A stretch of 46,945 nucleotides of DNA from an uncultured Oscillibacter sp. Lineage in GTDB: Bacteria > Bacillota > Clostridia > Oscillospirales > Oscillospiraceae. Each line of letters begins with the position of its first letter. Positions within the stretch are counted from its first letter, which is position 1. Below, in pieces: positions 25,354-33,473 of this stretch. Both the position numbers and the translations under genes were made by a program. The notes beneath the pieces are model-generated. The model was given only the letters and a program-made list of their open reading frames with translations. It was not told the origin of the DNA and did not search any database. The stretch is from positions 1-46,945 of the forward strand of contig URKI01000013.1 of the NCBI GenBank assembly GCA_900548505.1, written 5' to 3'.

Positions 25354-25845
25354 ATGGGATTCTTTGAAGCTTTCGGCGGTCTTGCTCTGGCACTTCTGGG
25401 TGCAGGCCTGGCGGCAGCGCTGCCCGGCATCGGTTCTGCAAAGGGTACCGGCATTGCCGGTGAGGCTGGCACCGGCCTTTTGTGCCAGGACCCCTCCAAG
25501 TTCGGTAAGGTCATGATCCTGCAGGTCATCCCCGGCACCCAGGGCCTGTACGGCCTGGTGGTGTGGTTCTTCGCCATCTTCTCCATGGGCCTGCTGGGCG
25601 GCGACGGCTCCGTATTCGACATGTCCGTGCAGGAAGGCCTGCGTTACTTCGCAGCCTGCATGCCCATGGCGCTGGGCGGTCTGTTCTCCGCCATCGCACA
25701 GGGCCGCGTGGCTGCCGGCTCCATCAACATCCTGGCCAAGAAGCCCGATGACTGGTCCAAGGGCATGGTGCTGTGCATCACCGTGGAGTTCTACGCCATT
25801 TTGTCCCTGCTGGCCTCTATGCTGATGATCATCAACATCGCCTGA
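25354..25845 (+). CDS. ntpK: V-type ATPase subunit K (rotor proteolipid)
   Basis: 163 residues, four membrane helices as two hairpins, the duplicated form found in Enterococcus NtpK. The Na+ ligand positions known from E. hirae are all present: Thr62-Gln63 and Tyr66 in IPGTQGLYG, Gln116 in AQGRVAAG and the carboxylate Glu145 in TVEFYAIL. The first hairpin has Gln instead of a second carboxylate, so one ion binds per four-helix unit. This points to Na+ coupling. Strong AAGGAGGAAATTATC ribosome site, consistent with the high copy number needed for the ring. Confidence 0.97.
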   Translation: MGFFEAFGGLALALLGAGLAAALPGIGSAKGTGIAGEAGTGLLCQDPSKFGKVMILQVIPGTQGLYGLVVWFFAIFSMGLLGGDGSVFDMSVQEGLRYFAACMPMALGGLFSAIAQGRVAAGSINILAKKPDDWSKGMVLCITVEFYAILSLLASMLMIINIA

Positions 25846-25868
25846 CCCCGAAGAAAGGGGAGACCGAT

Positions 25869-26462
25869 ATGAACGGAATTGAAAGAATCACGGCCCGGCT
25901 CGACGCGGACACCCAGGCGGAGATCGACCGCATCCGGGAAAACGCGAAGGCCGAGGCGGAGAAGGTCGCCCAAGGCTACCGTACCCAGATGGAATCCGAA
26001 ACGGCGGAGCTGCGGGAGCGCAGCCGGCGCGCCGCGGCAGAGCGGGAAGAGCGGCTGGTAAGCGCCGCGCAGATGGAAGCCCGCAAAACCGCCCTGGCCG
26101 CCCGCCAGGAGATGGTGGACAAAGCCTATGCTCTGGCGCTGGAAAAGCTCTGCTCGCTGCCGGAGGAACAGTATATCCAAACGGTGGCGGCCCTGCTGGT
26201 GCAGGCTGCGCCGGACGGCAAGGGCGAGGTAATCTTCTCCAAGGAACAGCGGGAGCGGGTCGGCACTGCCGCCGTGGCCCTGGCCAACAGCCGGCTGGGC
26301 GACGGAACGCTGACCGTGTCCGCCCAGACCCGTCCGCTGAAGGGAGGCTTCATCCTCTCCAACGGGCGCGTGGAGGTCAACTGCTCCTTTGATACGCTGG
26401 TGCGTCTTCAGAGAGCGGAGACCGCCGGGGAAGTGGCAAAGCGGCTGTTCCCCCAGACCTGA
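25869..26462 (+). CDS. ntpE: V-type ATPase subunit E (peripheral stalk)
   Basis: 197 residues. Charged helical N-terminal two thirds (IERITARLDADTQAEIDRIR, AEKVAQGYRTQMESE) and a compact C-terminal domain with SRLGDGTLTVSAQTRPLKGG and FILSNGRVEVNCSFDTLV, the head-binding part of subunit E. The start at 25869 follows GAAAGGGGAGACCGAT; the longer frame back to 25773 runs inside ntpK. Stop is 15 bases before the next start. Confidence 0.93.
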   Translation: MNGIERITARLDADTQAEIDRIRENAKAEAEKVAQGYRTQMESETAELRERSRRAAAEREERLVSAAQMEARKTALAARQEMVDKAYALALEKLCSLPEEQYIQTVAALLVQAAPDGKGEVIFSKEQRERVGTAAVALANSRLGDGTLTVSAQTRPLKGGFILSNGRVEVNCSFDTLVRLQRAETAGEVAKRLFPQT

Positions 26463-26477
26463 CAAGGAGGAAGTGTC

Positions 26478-27482
26478 TTGAGAAATCCCATCAAAGACAC
26501 CGATTACCTGGCCATCTCCGCCCGGATCAAAGCCATGGAGACCACGCTTTTGACCCGGGAGCGCATGGAGCAGGTCCTGGAGGCAAAAACAGACGACGAG
26601 GCGCTCAAGCTTCTGCAGGAGAGCGGCTATCCTCAGCTGCGGGGCACAGACCCCACATCGCTGGACGCAGCGCTCTCCGCTGCCAGGGAGGAGAGCTTCG
26701 CCGATCTGACGGACAGCGCCCCCGACCCCAGGTATATCGATGTATTCAGGCTGAAATACGACTATCATAATATCAAGGTCTTGCTGAAAGCCGCTGCCGT
26801 AGGCGCCAATCCTGACCACATGCTGGCGGACATGGGCCGTGTCAGCGTGCAGCAGCTCAAGGACGCCCTGGCCGGCAATGAGACGGCAGACCTGCCGCCC
26901 ATGCTGGCTGCAGCTGCCGCGGAGGCCAAGGAGGTTCTGGACACCACCCGCGATCCCCAGCTGAGCGACATCGTGCTGGACCGGTGGAGCTACCGGGACA
27001 TGCTGGCCGTGGCGGAGGCCACCGGCAGCGCGTTCCTGCGGGGCTACGTACAGGTGCAGATCGACGCGGCAAACCTGCGTGCCTTGGTGCGTACGCTGCG
27101 CATGGGGAAGAACGAGACGTTCCTTTCCGGCGTGCTGTTTGAGGGCGGCGACATCCCGGCGGACGCCATTTTGAAAGTCAGCGCCGACAAGGGCGCGGGA
27201 CTTAAAGAGCTCTATGAGCCCACCCGCTTCCGGGAGGCTGCCGAGTGCGCCCAGGAGAATCTGCACGGCGGCGCCCTGACAGAGTTTGAACGTCTTTGCG
27301 ACGACGCAGTGAGCGACTACCTCTCCGGCGCCCAGTTCGTCCCCTTCGGGGAGGCGCCCCTGGTGGGCTATCTTGCCGCCCGGGAGACGGAGTACACCAA
27401 TCTGCGCATCCTGCTGACGGGACGGGGCACCGGGCTTTCGCCCGATGTGATCCGCAGCCGTCTGCGGGGCTGCCAGGCGTAA
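26478..27482 (+). CDS. ntpC: V-type ATPase subunit C (d-type, central stalk cap)
   Basis: 334 residues, largely helical: TDYLAISARIKAMETTLLTR at the start, a DVFRLKYDYHNIKVLLKA block near residue 85, and ARETEYTNLRILLTGRGTGL near the end, all usual for the AC39/d family that couples the rotor shaft to the proteolipid ring. Initiates at TTG (26478) with AAGGAGGAAGTGTC directly ahead; no ATG or GTG fits in frame. Confidence 0.95.
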   Translation: MRNPIKDTDYLAISARIKAMETTLLTRERMEQVLEAKTDDEALKLLQESGYPQLRGTDPTSLDAALSAAREESFADLTDSAPDPRYIDVFRLKYDYHNIKVLLKAAAVGANPDHMLADMGRVSVQQLKDALAGNETADLPPMLAAAAAEAKEVLDTTRDPQLSDIVLDRWSYRDMLAVAEATGSAFLRGYVQVQIDAANLRALVRTLRMGKNETFLSGVLFEGGDIPADAILKVSADKGAGLKELYEPTRFREAAECAQENLHGGALTEFERLCDDAVSDYLSGAQFVPFGEAPLVGYLAARETEYTNLRILLTGRGTGLSPDVIRSRLRGCQA

Positions 27483-27501
27483 GGCGAGGGGAGGAGTGCG
27501 T

Positions 27502-27819
27502 ATGGCAACAACGTATCGCATCGCCGTCATCGGCGACTGGGAGTCTGTCATGGGCTTCCGCGCCCTGGGCCTGGATACCTATCCCGTCAACTCTGCCCAG
27601 GAGGCCGGAGAGAAAATACGGGAACTGGCAAAGACCGACTGCGCGGTGATCTATCTGACGGAACAGCTGGCAAAGGATATGGAGGACGTGATCGCCCGGT
27701 ATAAGGACGAACCGCAGCCAGCCATCATCCTCATCCCCGGCCGGGAGGGTTCTCTCGGCATCGGGAAGGCAAGCATCCAGCGCTCCATCGAGCGGGCCGT
27801 GGGCGCCGACATTCTGTAA
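27502..27819 (+). CDS. ntpG: V-type ATPase subunit F (central stalk)
   Basis: 105 residues with the CheY-like F fold: YRIAVIGDWESVMGFRALGL, CAVIYLTEQLAKD, PAIILIPGREGS and KASIQRSIERAVGADIL. It binds subunit D in the rotor shaft and can modulate ATP hydrolysis. Start ATG at 27502 after GAGGGGAGGAGTGCGT; a GTG two codons earlier lies within the ribosome site. Gene naming differs between organisms (NtpG in Enterococcus, AtpF elsewhere). Confidence 0.93.
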   Translation: MATTYRIAVIGDWESVMGFRALGLDTYPVNSAQEAGEKIRELAKTDCAVIYLTEQLAKDMEDVIARYKDEPQPAIILIPGREGSLGIGKASIQRSIERAVGADIL

Positions 27820-27873
27820 GGCGTCCGGCCGCAGCCTCGGAAGAGAATTTTCCAAGGAAGAAGGTATTCTATT

Positions 27874-29646
27874 TTGAGCGGTAAAGTTGTGAAAGTTTCA
27901 GGGCCGCTTGTGGTGGCCACGGGCCTTGCGGACGCCAACATGTCCGACGTGGTCCGCGTGGGTCCCCAGCGGCTGATCGGCGAAATCCTGACCATGAAGG
28001 GCGACTCCGCCTCCATCCAGGTCTATGAGGAGACCTCCGGCCTGGGTCCCGGCGCCGTGGTTGAGACCACCGGTGCCCCCATGAGCGTGGAGCTTGGCCC
28101 CGGTATGATCGAGGGCATTTACGACGGCATCCAGCGCCCGCTGGAGAAGATCGTGGAGAAGGTGGGTCCCTGCATCACCCGCGGCGTGGAAGTTCCCGCC
28201 ATCGACCACGAGAAGAAGTGGGAGTTCACCGCGGTGGCCAAGGTTGGCGACGTGGTCACCGGCGGCGACATTCTGGGCACCGTGCCGGAGACGGCGGTAG
28301 TGCTTCATAAGATCATGGTGCCGCCCACTCTGAAGGGCACCATCACCAGCATCCAGAGCGGCTCTTTCAACGTGACCGAGACCATCGCCACGCTGAAAAC
28401 CGAGGACGGCAGGGAAGTGCCCCTGACCATGTCCCAGAAGTGGCCTGTCCGCGTGGGCCGTCCCTATCAGCACAAGTATCCCCCCAAGCGTCCTCTGTGC
28501 TCTGGCCAGCGGATCATCGATACCATGTTCCCCATCGCCAAGGGCGGTACCGCCGCTGTCCCCGGTCCTTTTGGTTCCGGCAAGACCGTGGTGCAGCACC
28601 AGCTGGCCAAGTGGTCCGACGTGGACATCGTGGTCTACATCGGCTGCGGCGAGCGCGGCAACGAGATGACCGACGTTCTGCGGGAGTTCCCGGAGTTGAA
28701 AGACCCCCGTACCGGCGAGTCCTTGATGAAGCGGACGGTGCTGATCGCCAACACCTCCGATATGCCTGTGGCCGCCCGTGAGGCGTCCGTGTATACCGGC
28801 ATCACCATCGCCGAGTACTTCCGCGACATGGGCTACGATGTGGCCGTCATCGCAGACTCCACCTCCCGCTGGGCAGAGGCCCTGCGTGAGATGTCCGGCC
28901 GTCTGGAAGAGATGCCCGGCGAGGAAGGCTACCCCGCGTACCTGGCCTCCCGTCTGGCCCAGTTCTACGAGCGTGCCGGCAGCGTGGAGTGCCTCGGCTC
29001 CGACGAGCGCCGCGGCAGCCTGACCGCCGTGGGCGCCGTGTCGCCTCCCGGCGGCGACCTCTCCGAGCCCGTCTCTCAGGCCACCATGCGTATCGTCAAG
29101 GTGTTCTGGGCGCTGGATTCGTCCCTGGCCTATAAGCGTCACTTCCCGGCCATCAACTGGCTGAACTCCTATTCTTTGTATCTGGATACCCTCAAGCCCT
29201 GGTTCGACGAGAACTTCGGCGCGGACTTCATGAAAAACCGCACCCGGGCCATGAGCATCCTGCAAAACGAGTCCAGCCTGAACGAGATCGTGCAGCTGGT
29301 GGGCAAGGACGCCCTGTCTCCCGCCGACCAGCTGACGCTGGAAGTAGCCAGAATGGTCCGTGAGGACTTCCTGCAGCAAAACGCGTTTATGGATGTGGAC
29401 GGCTACTCCAGCTATGACCGTCAGGAAAAGCTCCTGGCTATGATCTTGGAGTATGAGACGCTGTGCCGGGCTGCCATTGCCAAGGGTGCCGACGTCATGG
29501 CATTGTTCTCCATTGACGCAAGAGAGAAGATCGGCCGCGCCAAGAGCGTACCCGAAGAGACATATGCGGCCGTCTACGAAGACATCCGTAAGGAAATGGC
29601 CGAGCAGATCGACCAGGTGGCCGCCCAGGGAGGTGAGCAGGCATGA
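27874..29646 (+). CDS. ntpA: V-type ATPase catalytic subunit A
   Basis: 590 residues. N-terminal barrel SGKVVKVSGPLVVATGL, the A-specific non-homologous insert (about 110-200), P-loop PGPFGSGKTVVQH (about 228-240), catalytic Glu in GCGERGNEM, and DSTSRWAEALREMSGRL. It hydrolyses ATP in alternation with subunit B. Starts at TTG (27874) behind AAGGAAGAAGG; the similarity to family members begins right at that codon, and no ATG is available nearby. Overlaps ntpB by four bases (ATGA). Confidence 0.97.
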   Translation: MSGKVVKVSGPLVVATGLADANMSDVVRVGPQRLIGEILTMKGDSASIQVYEETSGLGPGAVVETTGAPMSVELGPGMIEGIYDGIQRPLEKIVEKVGPCITRGVEVPAIDHEKKWEFTAVAKVGDVVTGGDILGTVPETAVVLHKIMVPPTLKGTITSIQSGSFNVTETIATLKTEDGREVPLTMSQKWPVRVGRPYQHKYPPKRPLCSGQRIIDTMFPIAKGGTAAVPGPFGSGKTVVQHQLAKWSDVDIVVYIGCGERGNEMTDVLREFPELKDPRTGESLMKRTVLIANTSDMPVAAREASVYTGITIAEYFRDMGYDVAVIADSTSRWAEALREMSGRLEEMPGEEGYPAYLASRLAQFYERAGSVECLGSDERRGSLTAVGAVSPPGGDLSEPVSQATMRIVKVFWALDSSLAYKRHFPAINWLNSYSLYLDTLKPWFDENFGADFMKNRTRAMSILQNESSLNEIVQLVGKDALSPADQLTLEVARMVREDFLQQNAFMDVDGYSSYDRQEKLLAMILEYETLCRAAIAKGADVMALFSIDAREKIGRAKSVPEETYAAVYEDIRKEMAEQIDQVAAQGGEQA

Positions 29647-31028
29647 TTCGAGAATACAGAACCGTGGAGGAGATCGTCAGCCCGCTGATGATGGTCCGCA
29701 TGGTAGAAAACGTCACCTATGATGAGCTGGTGGAGGTGGAGCTGCATGACGGCTCCATCCGCCGCGGCAAGGTGCTGGAGGTCAACGGCGACACCGCCGT
29801 TGTGCAGCTGTTCGAGTCTGCCGCCGGCATCAATCTGGCCGACGCCAAGGTCCGCTTCCTGGGCCACCCGCTGCAGCTGGGCGTGTCCGGCGATATGCTG
29901 GGCCGCGTGTTCAACGGCATGGGCCAGCCCATCGACGGCGGCCCGGACATCCTGCCCGAGGAATACCGGGACATCAATGGCCTGCCCATGAACCCGGCAG
30001 CCCGTGACTACCCCAACGAGTTCATCCAGACCGGCGTCTCTACCATCGACGGTCTGAACACCCTGGTCCGCGGCCAGAAGCTGCCTATTTTCTCCGGCTC
30101 GGGCCTGCCTCACGCCAACCTGGCGGCTCAGATCGCCCGTCAGGCCAAGGTGCTGGGGGACGAGAGCGCCAACTTCGCCGTGGTGTTCGCCGCCATCGGC
30201 ATCACCTTCGAGGAGTCCGAGTTCTTCGTCAGCGAGTTCCGCCGCACCGGCGCCATTGATCGTACGGTGCTGTTTTCCAACCTGGCCAACGACCCGGCAG
30301 TAGAGCGTATCTCCACGCCCCGTATGGCCCTGACCGCCGCGGAGTATCTGGCCTTTGAAAAGGGAATGCACGTGCTGGTCATCATGACCGATATCACCAA
30401 CTACGCCGAGGCCCTGCGCGAGGTCTCCGCGGCCAAGAAAGAGGTCCCCGGCCGCCGCGGCTTCCCCGGCTACCTGTACACGGACCTGGCCACGCTCTAT
30501 GAGCGCGCCGGCCGCCGTCTGGGCAACCCCGGCTCCATTACCCTGATCCCCATCCTGACCATGCCCGAGGATGACAAGACCCACCCCATCCCCGACCTGA
30601 CGGGCTATATCACCGAGGGTCAGATCATCCTCTCCCGTGCGCTGTACCGCCAGGGCATCCATCCGCCGGTGGACGTGCTGCCGTCTTTGTCCCGTCTGAA
30701 AGACAAGGGCATCGGCGAGGGCAAGACCCGGGAGGACCACGCCGGCACCATGAACCAGCTCTTTGCCGCCTACGCCACCGGCAAGGACAACAAGGAGCTG
30801 ATGAGCATTCTGGGCGAGGCCGCCCTGACGCCCACAGATTTGCTGTACGCCAAATTCGCCGATGAATTTGAAAAGCGGTACGTGAACCAGGGCTACGAGG
30901 AGAACCGCTCCATTGAGGAGACGCTGAACCTTGGCTGGGAGCTTTTGAGCATCCTGCCCAAGAGCGAGCTCAAGCGTATCAAGCCGGAGTATATTGAGAA
31001 ATATCTGCCGAAGAAAGACGCGGAATAA
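29643..31028 (+). CDS. ntpB: V-type ATPase subunit B
   Basis: 461 residues, the nucleotide-binding but non-catalytic partner of A. Blocks: EYRTVEEIVSPLMMV, DGLNTLVRGQKLPIFSGSGLP where A has its P-loop (Walker A is degenerate as in all B subunits), DITNYAEALREVSAAKKEVP and GRRGFPGYLYTDLATLYERAG, with the C-terminal LDLGW-like region NLGWELLSILPKSELKRI. Start ATG lies within AGGGAGGTGAGCAGGCATGA at the ntpA stop. Confidence 0.97.
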   Translation: MIREYRTVEEIVSPLMMVRMVENVTYDELVEVELHDGSIRRGKVLEVNGDTAVVQLFESAAGINLADAKVRFLGHPLQLGVSGDMLGRVFNGMGQPIDGGPDILPEEYRDINGLPMNPAARDYPNEFIQTGVSTIDGLNTLVRGQKLPIFSGSGLPHANLAAQIARQAKVLGDESANFAVVFAAIGITFEESEFFVSEFRRTGAIDRTVLFSNLANDPAVERISTPRMALTAAEYLAFEKGMHVLVIMTDITNYAEALREVSAAKKEVPGRRGFPGYLYTDLATLYERAGRRLGNPGSITLIPILTMPEDDKTHPIPDLTGYITEGQIILSRALYRQGIHPPVDVLPSLSRLKDKGIGEGKTREDHAGTMNQLFAAYATGKDNKELMSILGEAALTPTDLLYAKFADEFEKRYVNQGYEENRSIEETLNLGWELLSILPKSELKRIKPEYIEKYLPKKDAE

Positions 31029-31044
31029 GAGGAGGGGGTAACCA

Positions 31045-31755
31045 ATGGCAAATATCACGGTAAGCCCCACCCGTATGGAGCTCACCCGCCTCAAGGGCAA
31101 GCTGCGCACCGCTCAGCGGGGCCACAAGCTGCTTAAGGACAAGCGGGATGAGCTGATGAAGCAGTTTTTGGATACGGTGCGGGAGGTGCGCTCTCTCCGC
31201 GCCGAGGTGGAAGAAGAGCTGATGACGGTGCATAAGTCCTTTACCGTTGCTTCTGCCATCATGAGCTCCGAGGCCCTGGAGCAATCGCTGCTCTACCCCA
31301 AGCAGAGCGTGGAGCTGACCCAGACATTCCAGAACATCATGTCTGTCAATGTCCCGGTGTATCACTTCCAGACCAAGACCAAGTCCGATGCGGATATCTA
31401 TCCCTACGGCTTTGCGTCCACATCCGGCGAGCTGGATACAGCGGTGGACGCTCTGGGCAAAGTCTTTATGAAAATGCTGAAGCTGGCGGAGATCGAAAAA
31501 TCCGCCCAGCTGATGGCGGAGGAGATCGAAAAGACCCGGCGTCGCGTCAACGCGCTGGAGTATGTGATGATCCCCAATACCCAGGAGGCCATCCGCTATA
31601 TCACCATGAAGCTGGACGAGAACGACCGCGCGACCACCACCCGACTGATGAAGGTGAAGGATATGCTTTTGAAAGAAGCAATCGAGGAGAAGCGGGCCGC
31701 GGACCAGCAGGCCATGGAGACATTTGCACAAAAGGATACACCGCAAAAGGCATAA
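31045..31755 (+). CDS. ntpD: V-type ATPase subunit D (rotor shaft)
   Basis: 236 residues, two long helices (about 10-75 and 120-205) as a hairpin shaft. The opening ITVSPTRMELTRLKGKL and the central RRVNALEYVMIPNTQEAIRY block are the subunit D hallmarks. It rotates inside the A3B3 head and carries F. The C-terminal tail is charged and disordered (QQAMETFAQKDTPQKA). Last gene of the operon, 16 bases after ntpB with AAGAGGAGGGGGTAACCA in front. Confidence 0.97.
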   Translation: MANITVSPTRMELTRLKGKLRTAQRGHKLLKDKRDELMKQFLDTVREVRSLRAEVEEELMTVHKSFTVASAIMSSEALEQSLLYPKQSVELTQTFQNIMSVNVPVYHFQTKTKSDADIYPYGFASTSGELDTAVDALGKVFMKMLKLAEIEKSAQLMAEEIEKTRRRVNALEYVMIPNTQEAIRYITMKLDENDRATTTRLMKVKDMLLKEAIEEKRAADQQAMETFAQKDTPQKA

Positions 31756-31791
31756 AAAAAGGAAGCAGCCATTTGGCTGCTTCCTTTTTTG
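31754..31791. terminator. V-ATPase operon terminator, bidirectional
   Basis: Perfect stem AAAAAAGGAAGCAGCC/GGCTGCTTCCTTTTTT around ATTT. A and T tracts on both sides let it serve ntpD on the plus strand and asnA on the minus strand. Confidence 0.94.
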
Positions 31792-31812
31792 TTTTTTATG
31801 AATCGCTGCAAG

Positions 31813-32820
31813 TTACAGCAGGGTGATTCCGGCCTTCTCGCAGGCCTCCACCGTCTCCTTGTCCCACAGGCTCACCTGCACCTCGCCGATGTGGCAGGTG
31901 CCGATCAGCAGCATACACAGACGGGACTGGCCGATGCCGCCGCCGATGGACTGGGGCAGCTCGCCCCGCAGCAGCATCTGGTGGAAGGGCAGCTTGCGGC
32001 GGTGATCGCAGTGCGCCTCCGTCAGCTGACGGTCCAGGGCGGCAGCGTCCACGCGGATGCCCATGGAGGAGAGCTCAAAACGCCGCTCCAGCACCGGGTT
32101 CCACATGAGGATATCGCCGTTGAGCTCCCAGTCGTCATAGTCGGGGGCACGGCCGTCGTGCTTTTCACCGGAGCGCAGGGTTTTGCCAATCTGCATGAGG
32201 AATACCGTGTGGTGCTCCCGGCAGATCTCCGTCTCCCGCTCATTGGGCGTCAGGTCGGGATAGCGGTCCTCCAGCTCCTGGGTAGTGATGAAGTAGACCT
32301 CCCGGTCGGGCTTGAAGGTCAGGGCAGGGAAGACGTTGCGCAGGGCGGCAGAGGTGTCGCAGATGGCGCCCACGATGTCCAGCACCGTATCCTTCAGATA
32401 CTGCACGTTCCGGTTCTTTGCGTCGATGTGCTTCTCCCAGTCCCACTGGTCCACGTAGATGGAGTGGAGGTTGTCCACCTCTTCATCCCGGCGGATGGCG
32501 TTCATGTCCGTGTAGAGGCCGGTGCCCAGCTTGAACTCATAGCGCTTGAGGGCCAGGCGCTTCCACTTGGCCAGGGAGTGCACCACCTGGCCGTCGGTGC
32601 CCACGTCGGGGATATCGAAGGTCACGGGACGCTCCACGCCGTTGAGGTCGTCGTTCAAGCCGGTATTTCCATCCACGAACAGCGGAGCGGACACGCGATG
32701 CAGGTTCAGCCGCACCGTCAGGCTGTGCTGGAACTCCTCGTGGATCAGCTCGATGGCCCGCTGCAGCTCGTTGTTGGTCAGCGGCATCTTATACCCGGCG
32801 GGAATGGTCAGTTTACTCAT
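31813..32820 (-). CDS. asnA: Aspartate-ammonia ligase (asparagine synthetase A)
   Basis: Makes asparagine from aspartate, ammonia and ATP by an adenylate mechanism, with a fold like class II aminoacyl-tRNA synthetases. 335 residues. Typical blocks: RLNLHRVSAPLFVDGNTGLN, VHSLAKWKRLALKRY, GLYTDMNAIRRDEE, HSIYVDQWDWEKHI, ELNGDILMWNPVLER, and GGGIGQSRLCMLLIGTCHIG near the end. Start ATG follows AAAGGATTGATGATGATAC, a loosely spaced ribosome site. It lies 29 bases after spoIIM in the gltX transcript. Confidence 0.97.
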   Translation of the reverse strand: MSKLTIPAGYKMPLTNNELQRAIELIHEEFQHSLTVRLNLHRVSAPLFVDGNTGLNDDLNGVERPVTFDIPDVGTDGQVVHSLAKWKRLALKRYEFKLGTGLYTDMNAIRRDEEVDNLHSIYVDQWDWEKHIDAKNRNVQYLKDTVLDIVGAICDTSAALRNVFPALTFKPDREVYFITTQELEDRYPDLTPNERETEICREHHTVFLMQIGKTLRSGEKHDGRAPDYDDWELNGDILMWNPVLERRFELSSMGIRVDAAALDRQLTEAHCDHRRKLPFHQMLLRGELPQSIGGGIGQSRLCMLLIGTCHIGEVQVSLWDKETVEACEKAGITLL

Positions 32821-32849
32821 GTATCATCATCAATCCTTTTCAGTAATTC

Positions 32850-33473
32850 TCAAGAAAACAGCCCCACAAGCGTGGGCGTTACATAGGCCTCCACCGTCGC
32901 GGCTACCGCCAAAAGCGGGATCACCACGGAAATACACAGCGCACTGATCTGCTCCATGCAGTCCCAGAACGACAGCGCACCTTCACGACCGCGGACCCGG
33001 TTTGTCAGCTGGCCGCACAAGTAGAGACCCATGGCGAAAGACAGCACCAGTGCCGGGATCTCAAAGATCCCATGGGGCAAAATTGCCAGAAAATAGAGTG
33101 CCAAAGACTGCCCGGAGGCCACCATCTGCGCTCCCAGGACGCCCAGCAGCATGGCATTGAGGCCCATGGCCAGCGCCGGCAGGTGCACATAGGGGATCAG
33201 GCCATAGAGCATGATCATCAAACAGGCCTCCAGATTGTTCACGAACAGGCCGCCCACAGACAGTGCGCCGCTTTCATCCGTCACATCCATGCCGCTTACC
33301 AGGCCGTATACCTGCTGCACCAGCATGGTGCGCAGGGAGGGGATCGCCAGACACAGGGCAAAAAACAGCCCCGTCAGAATCAAAAACGCGATGGCAGACC
33401 GTTTGACCTCCTGGCTGTAGCCCTTTTGCCAGGACTTGTCCAGAAGGGAAAACTGCCCTTGGAGATACCTCAT
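32850..33473 (-). CDS. spoIIM: Stage II sporulation protein M family protein
   Basis: 207 residues, about five to six membrane helices. Hallmarks of the SpoIIM/DUF95 family are FVNNLEACLMIMLYGLIPYV, ALAMGLNAMLLGVLG and the LPHGIFEIPALVLSFAMGL block. In Bacillus SpoIIM holds the SpoIID and SpoIIP wall hydrolases during engulfment; the family also includes non-sporulation members, so the assignment to engulfment is inferred, supported by sigE and spoIIGA in the same window. The ATG overlaps the gltX stop (ATGA), so it is translationally coupled to a tRNA synthetase gene. Confidence 0.88.
   Translation of the reverse strand: MRYLQGQFSLLDKSWQKGYSQEVKRSAIAFLILTGLFFALCLAIPSLRTMLVQQVYGLVSGMDVTDESGALSVGGLFVNNLEACLMIMLYGLIPYVHLPALAMGLNAMLLGVLGAQMVASGQSLALYFLAILPHGIFEIPALVLSFAMGLYLCGQLTNRVRGREGALSFWDCMEQISALCISVVIPLLAVAATVEAYVTPTLVGLFS

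Noticed and set aside
25791..31109. Three long minus-strand frames (586, 493 and 511 codons) across the V-ATPase genes
   Set aside because: Complement shadows of ntpE-ntpB with low-complexity His/Gly/Gln composition.
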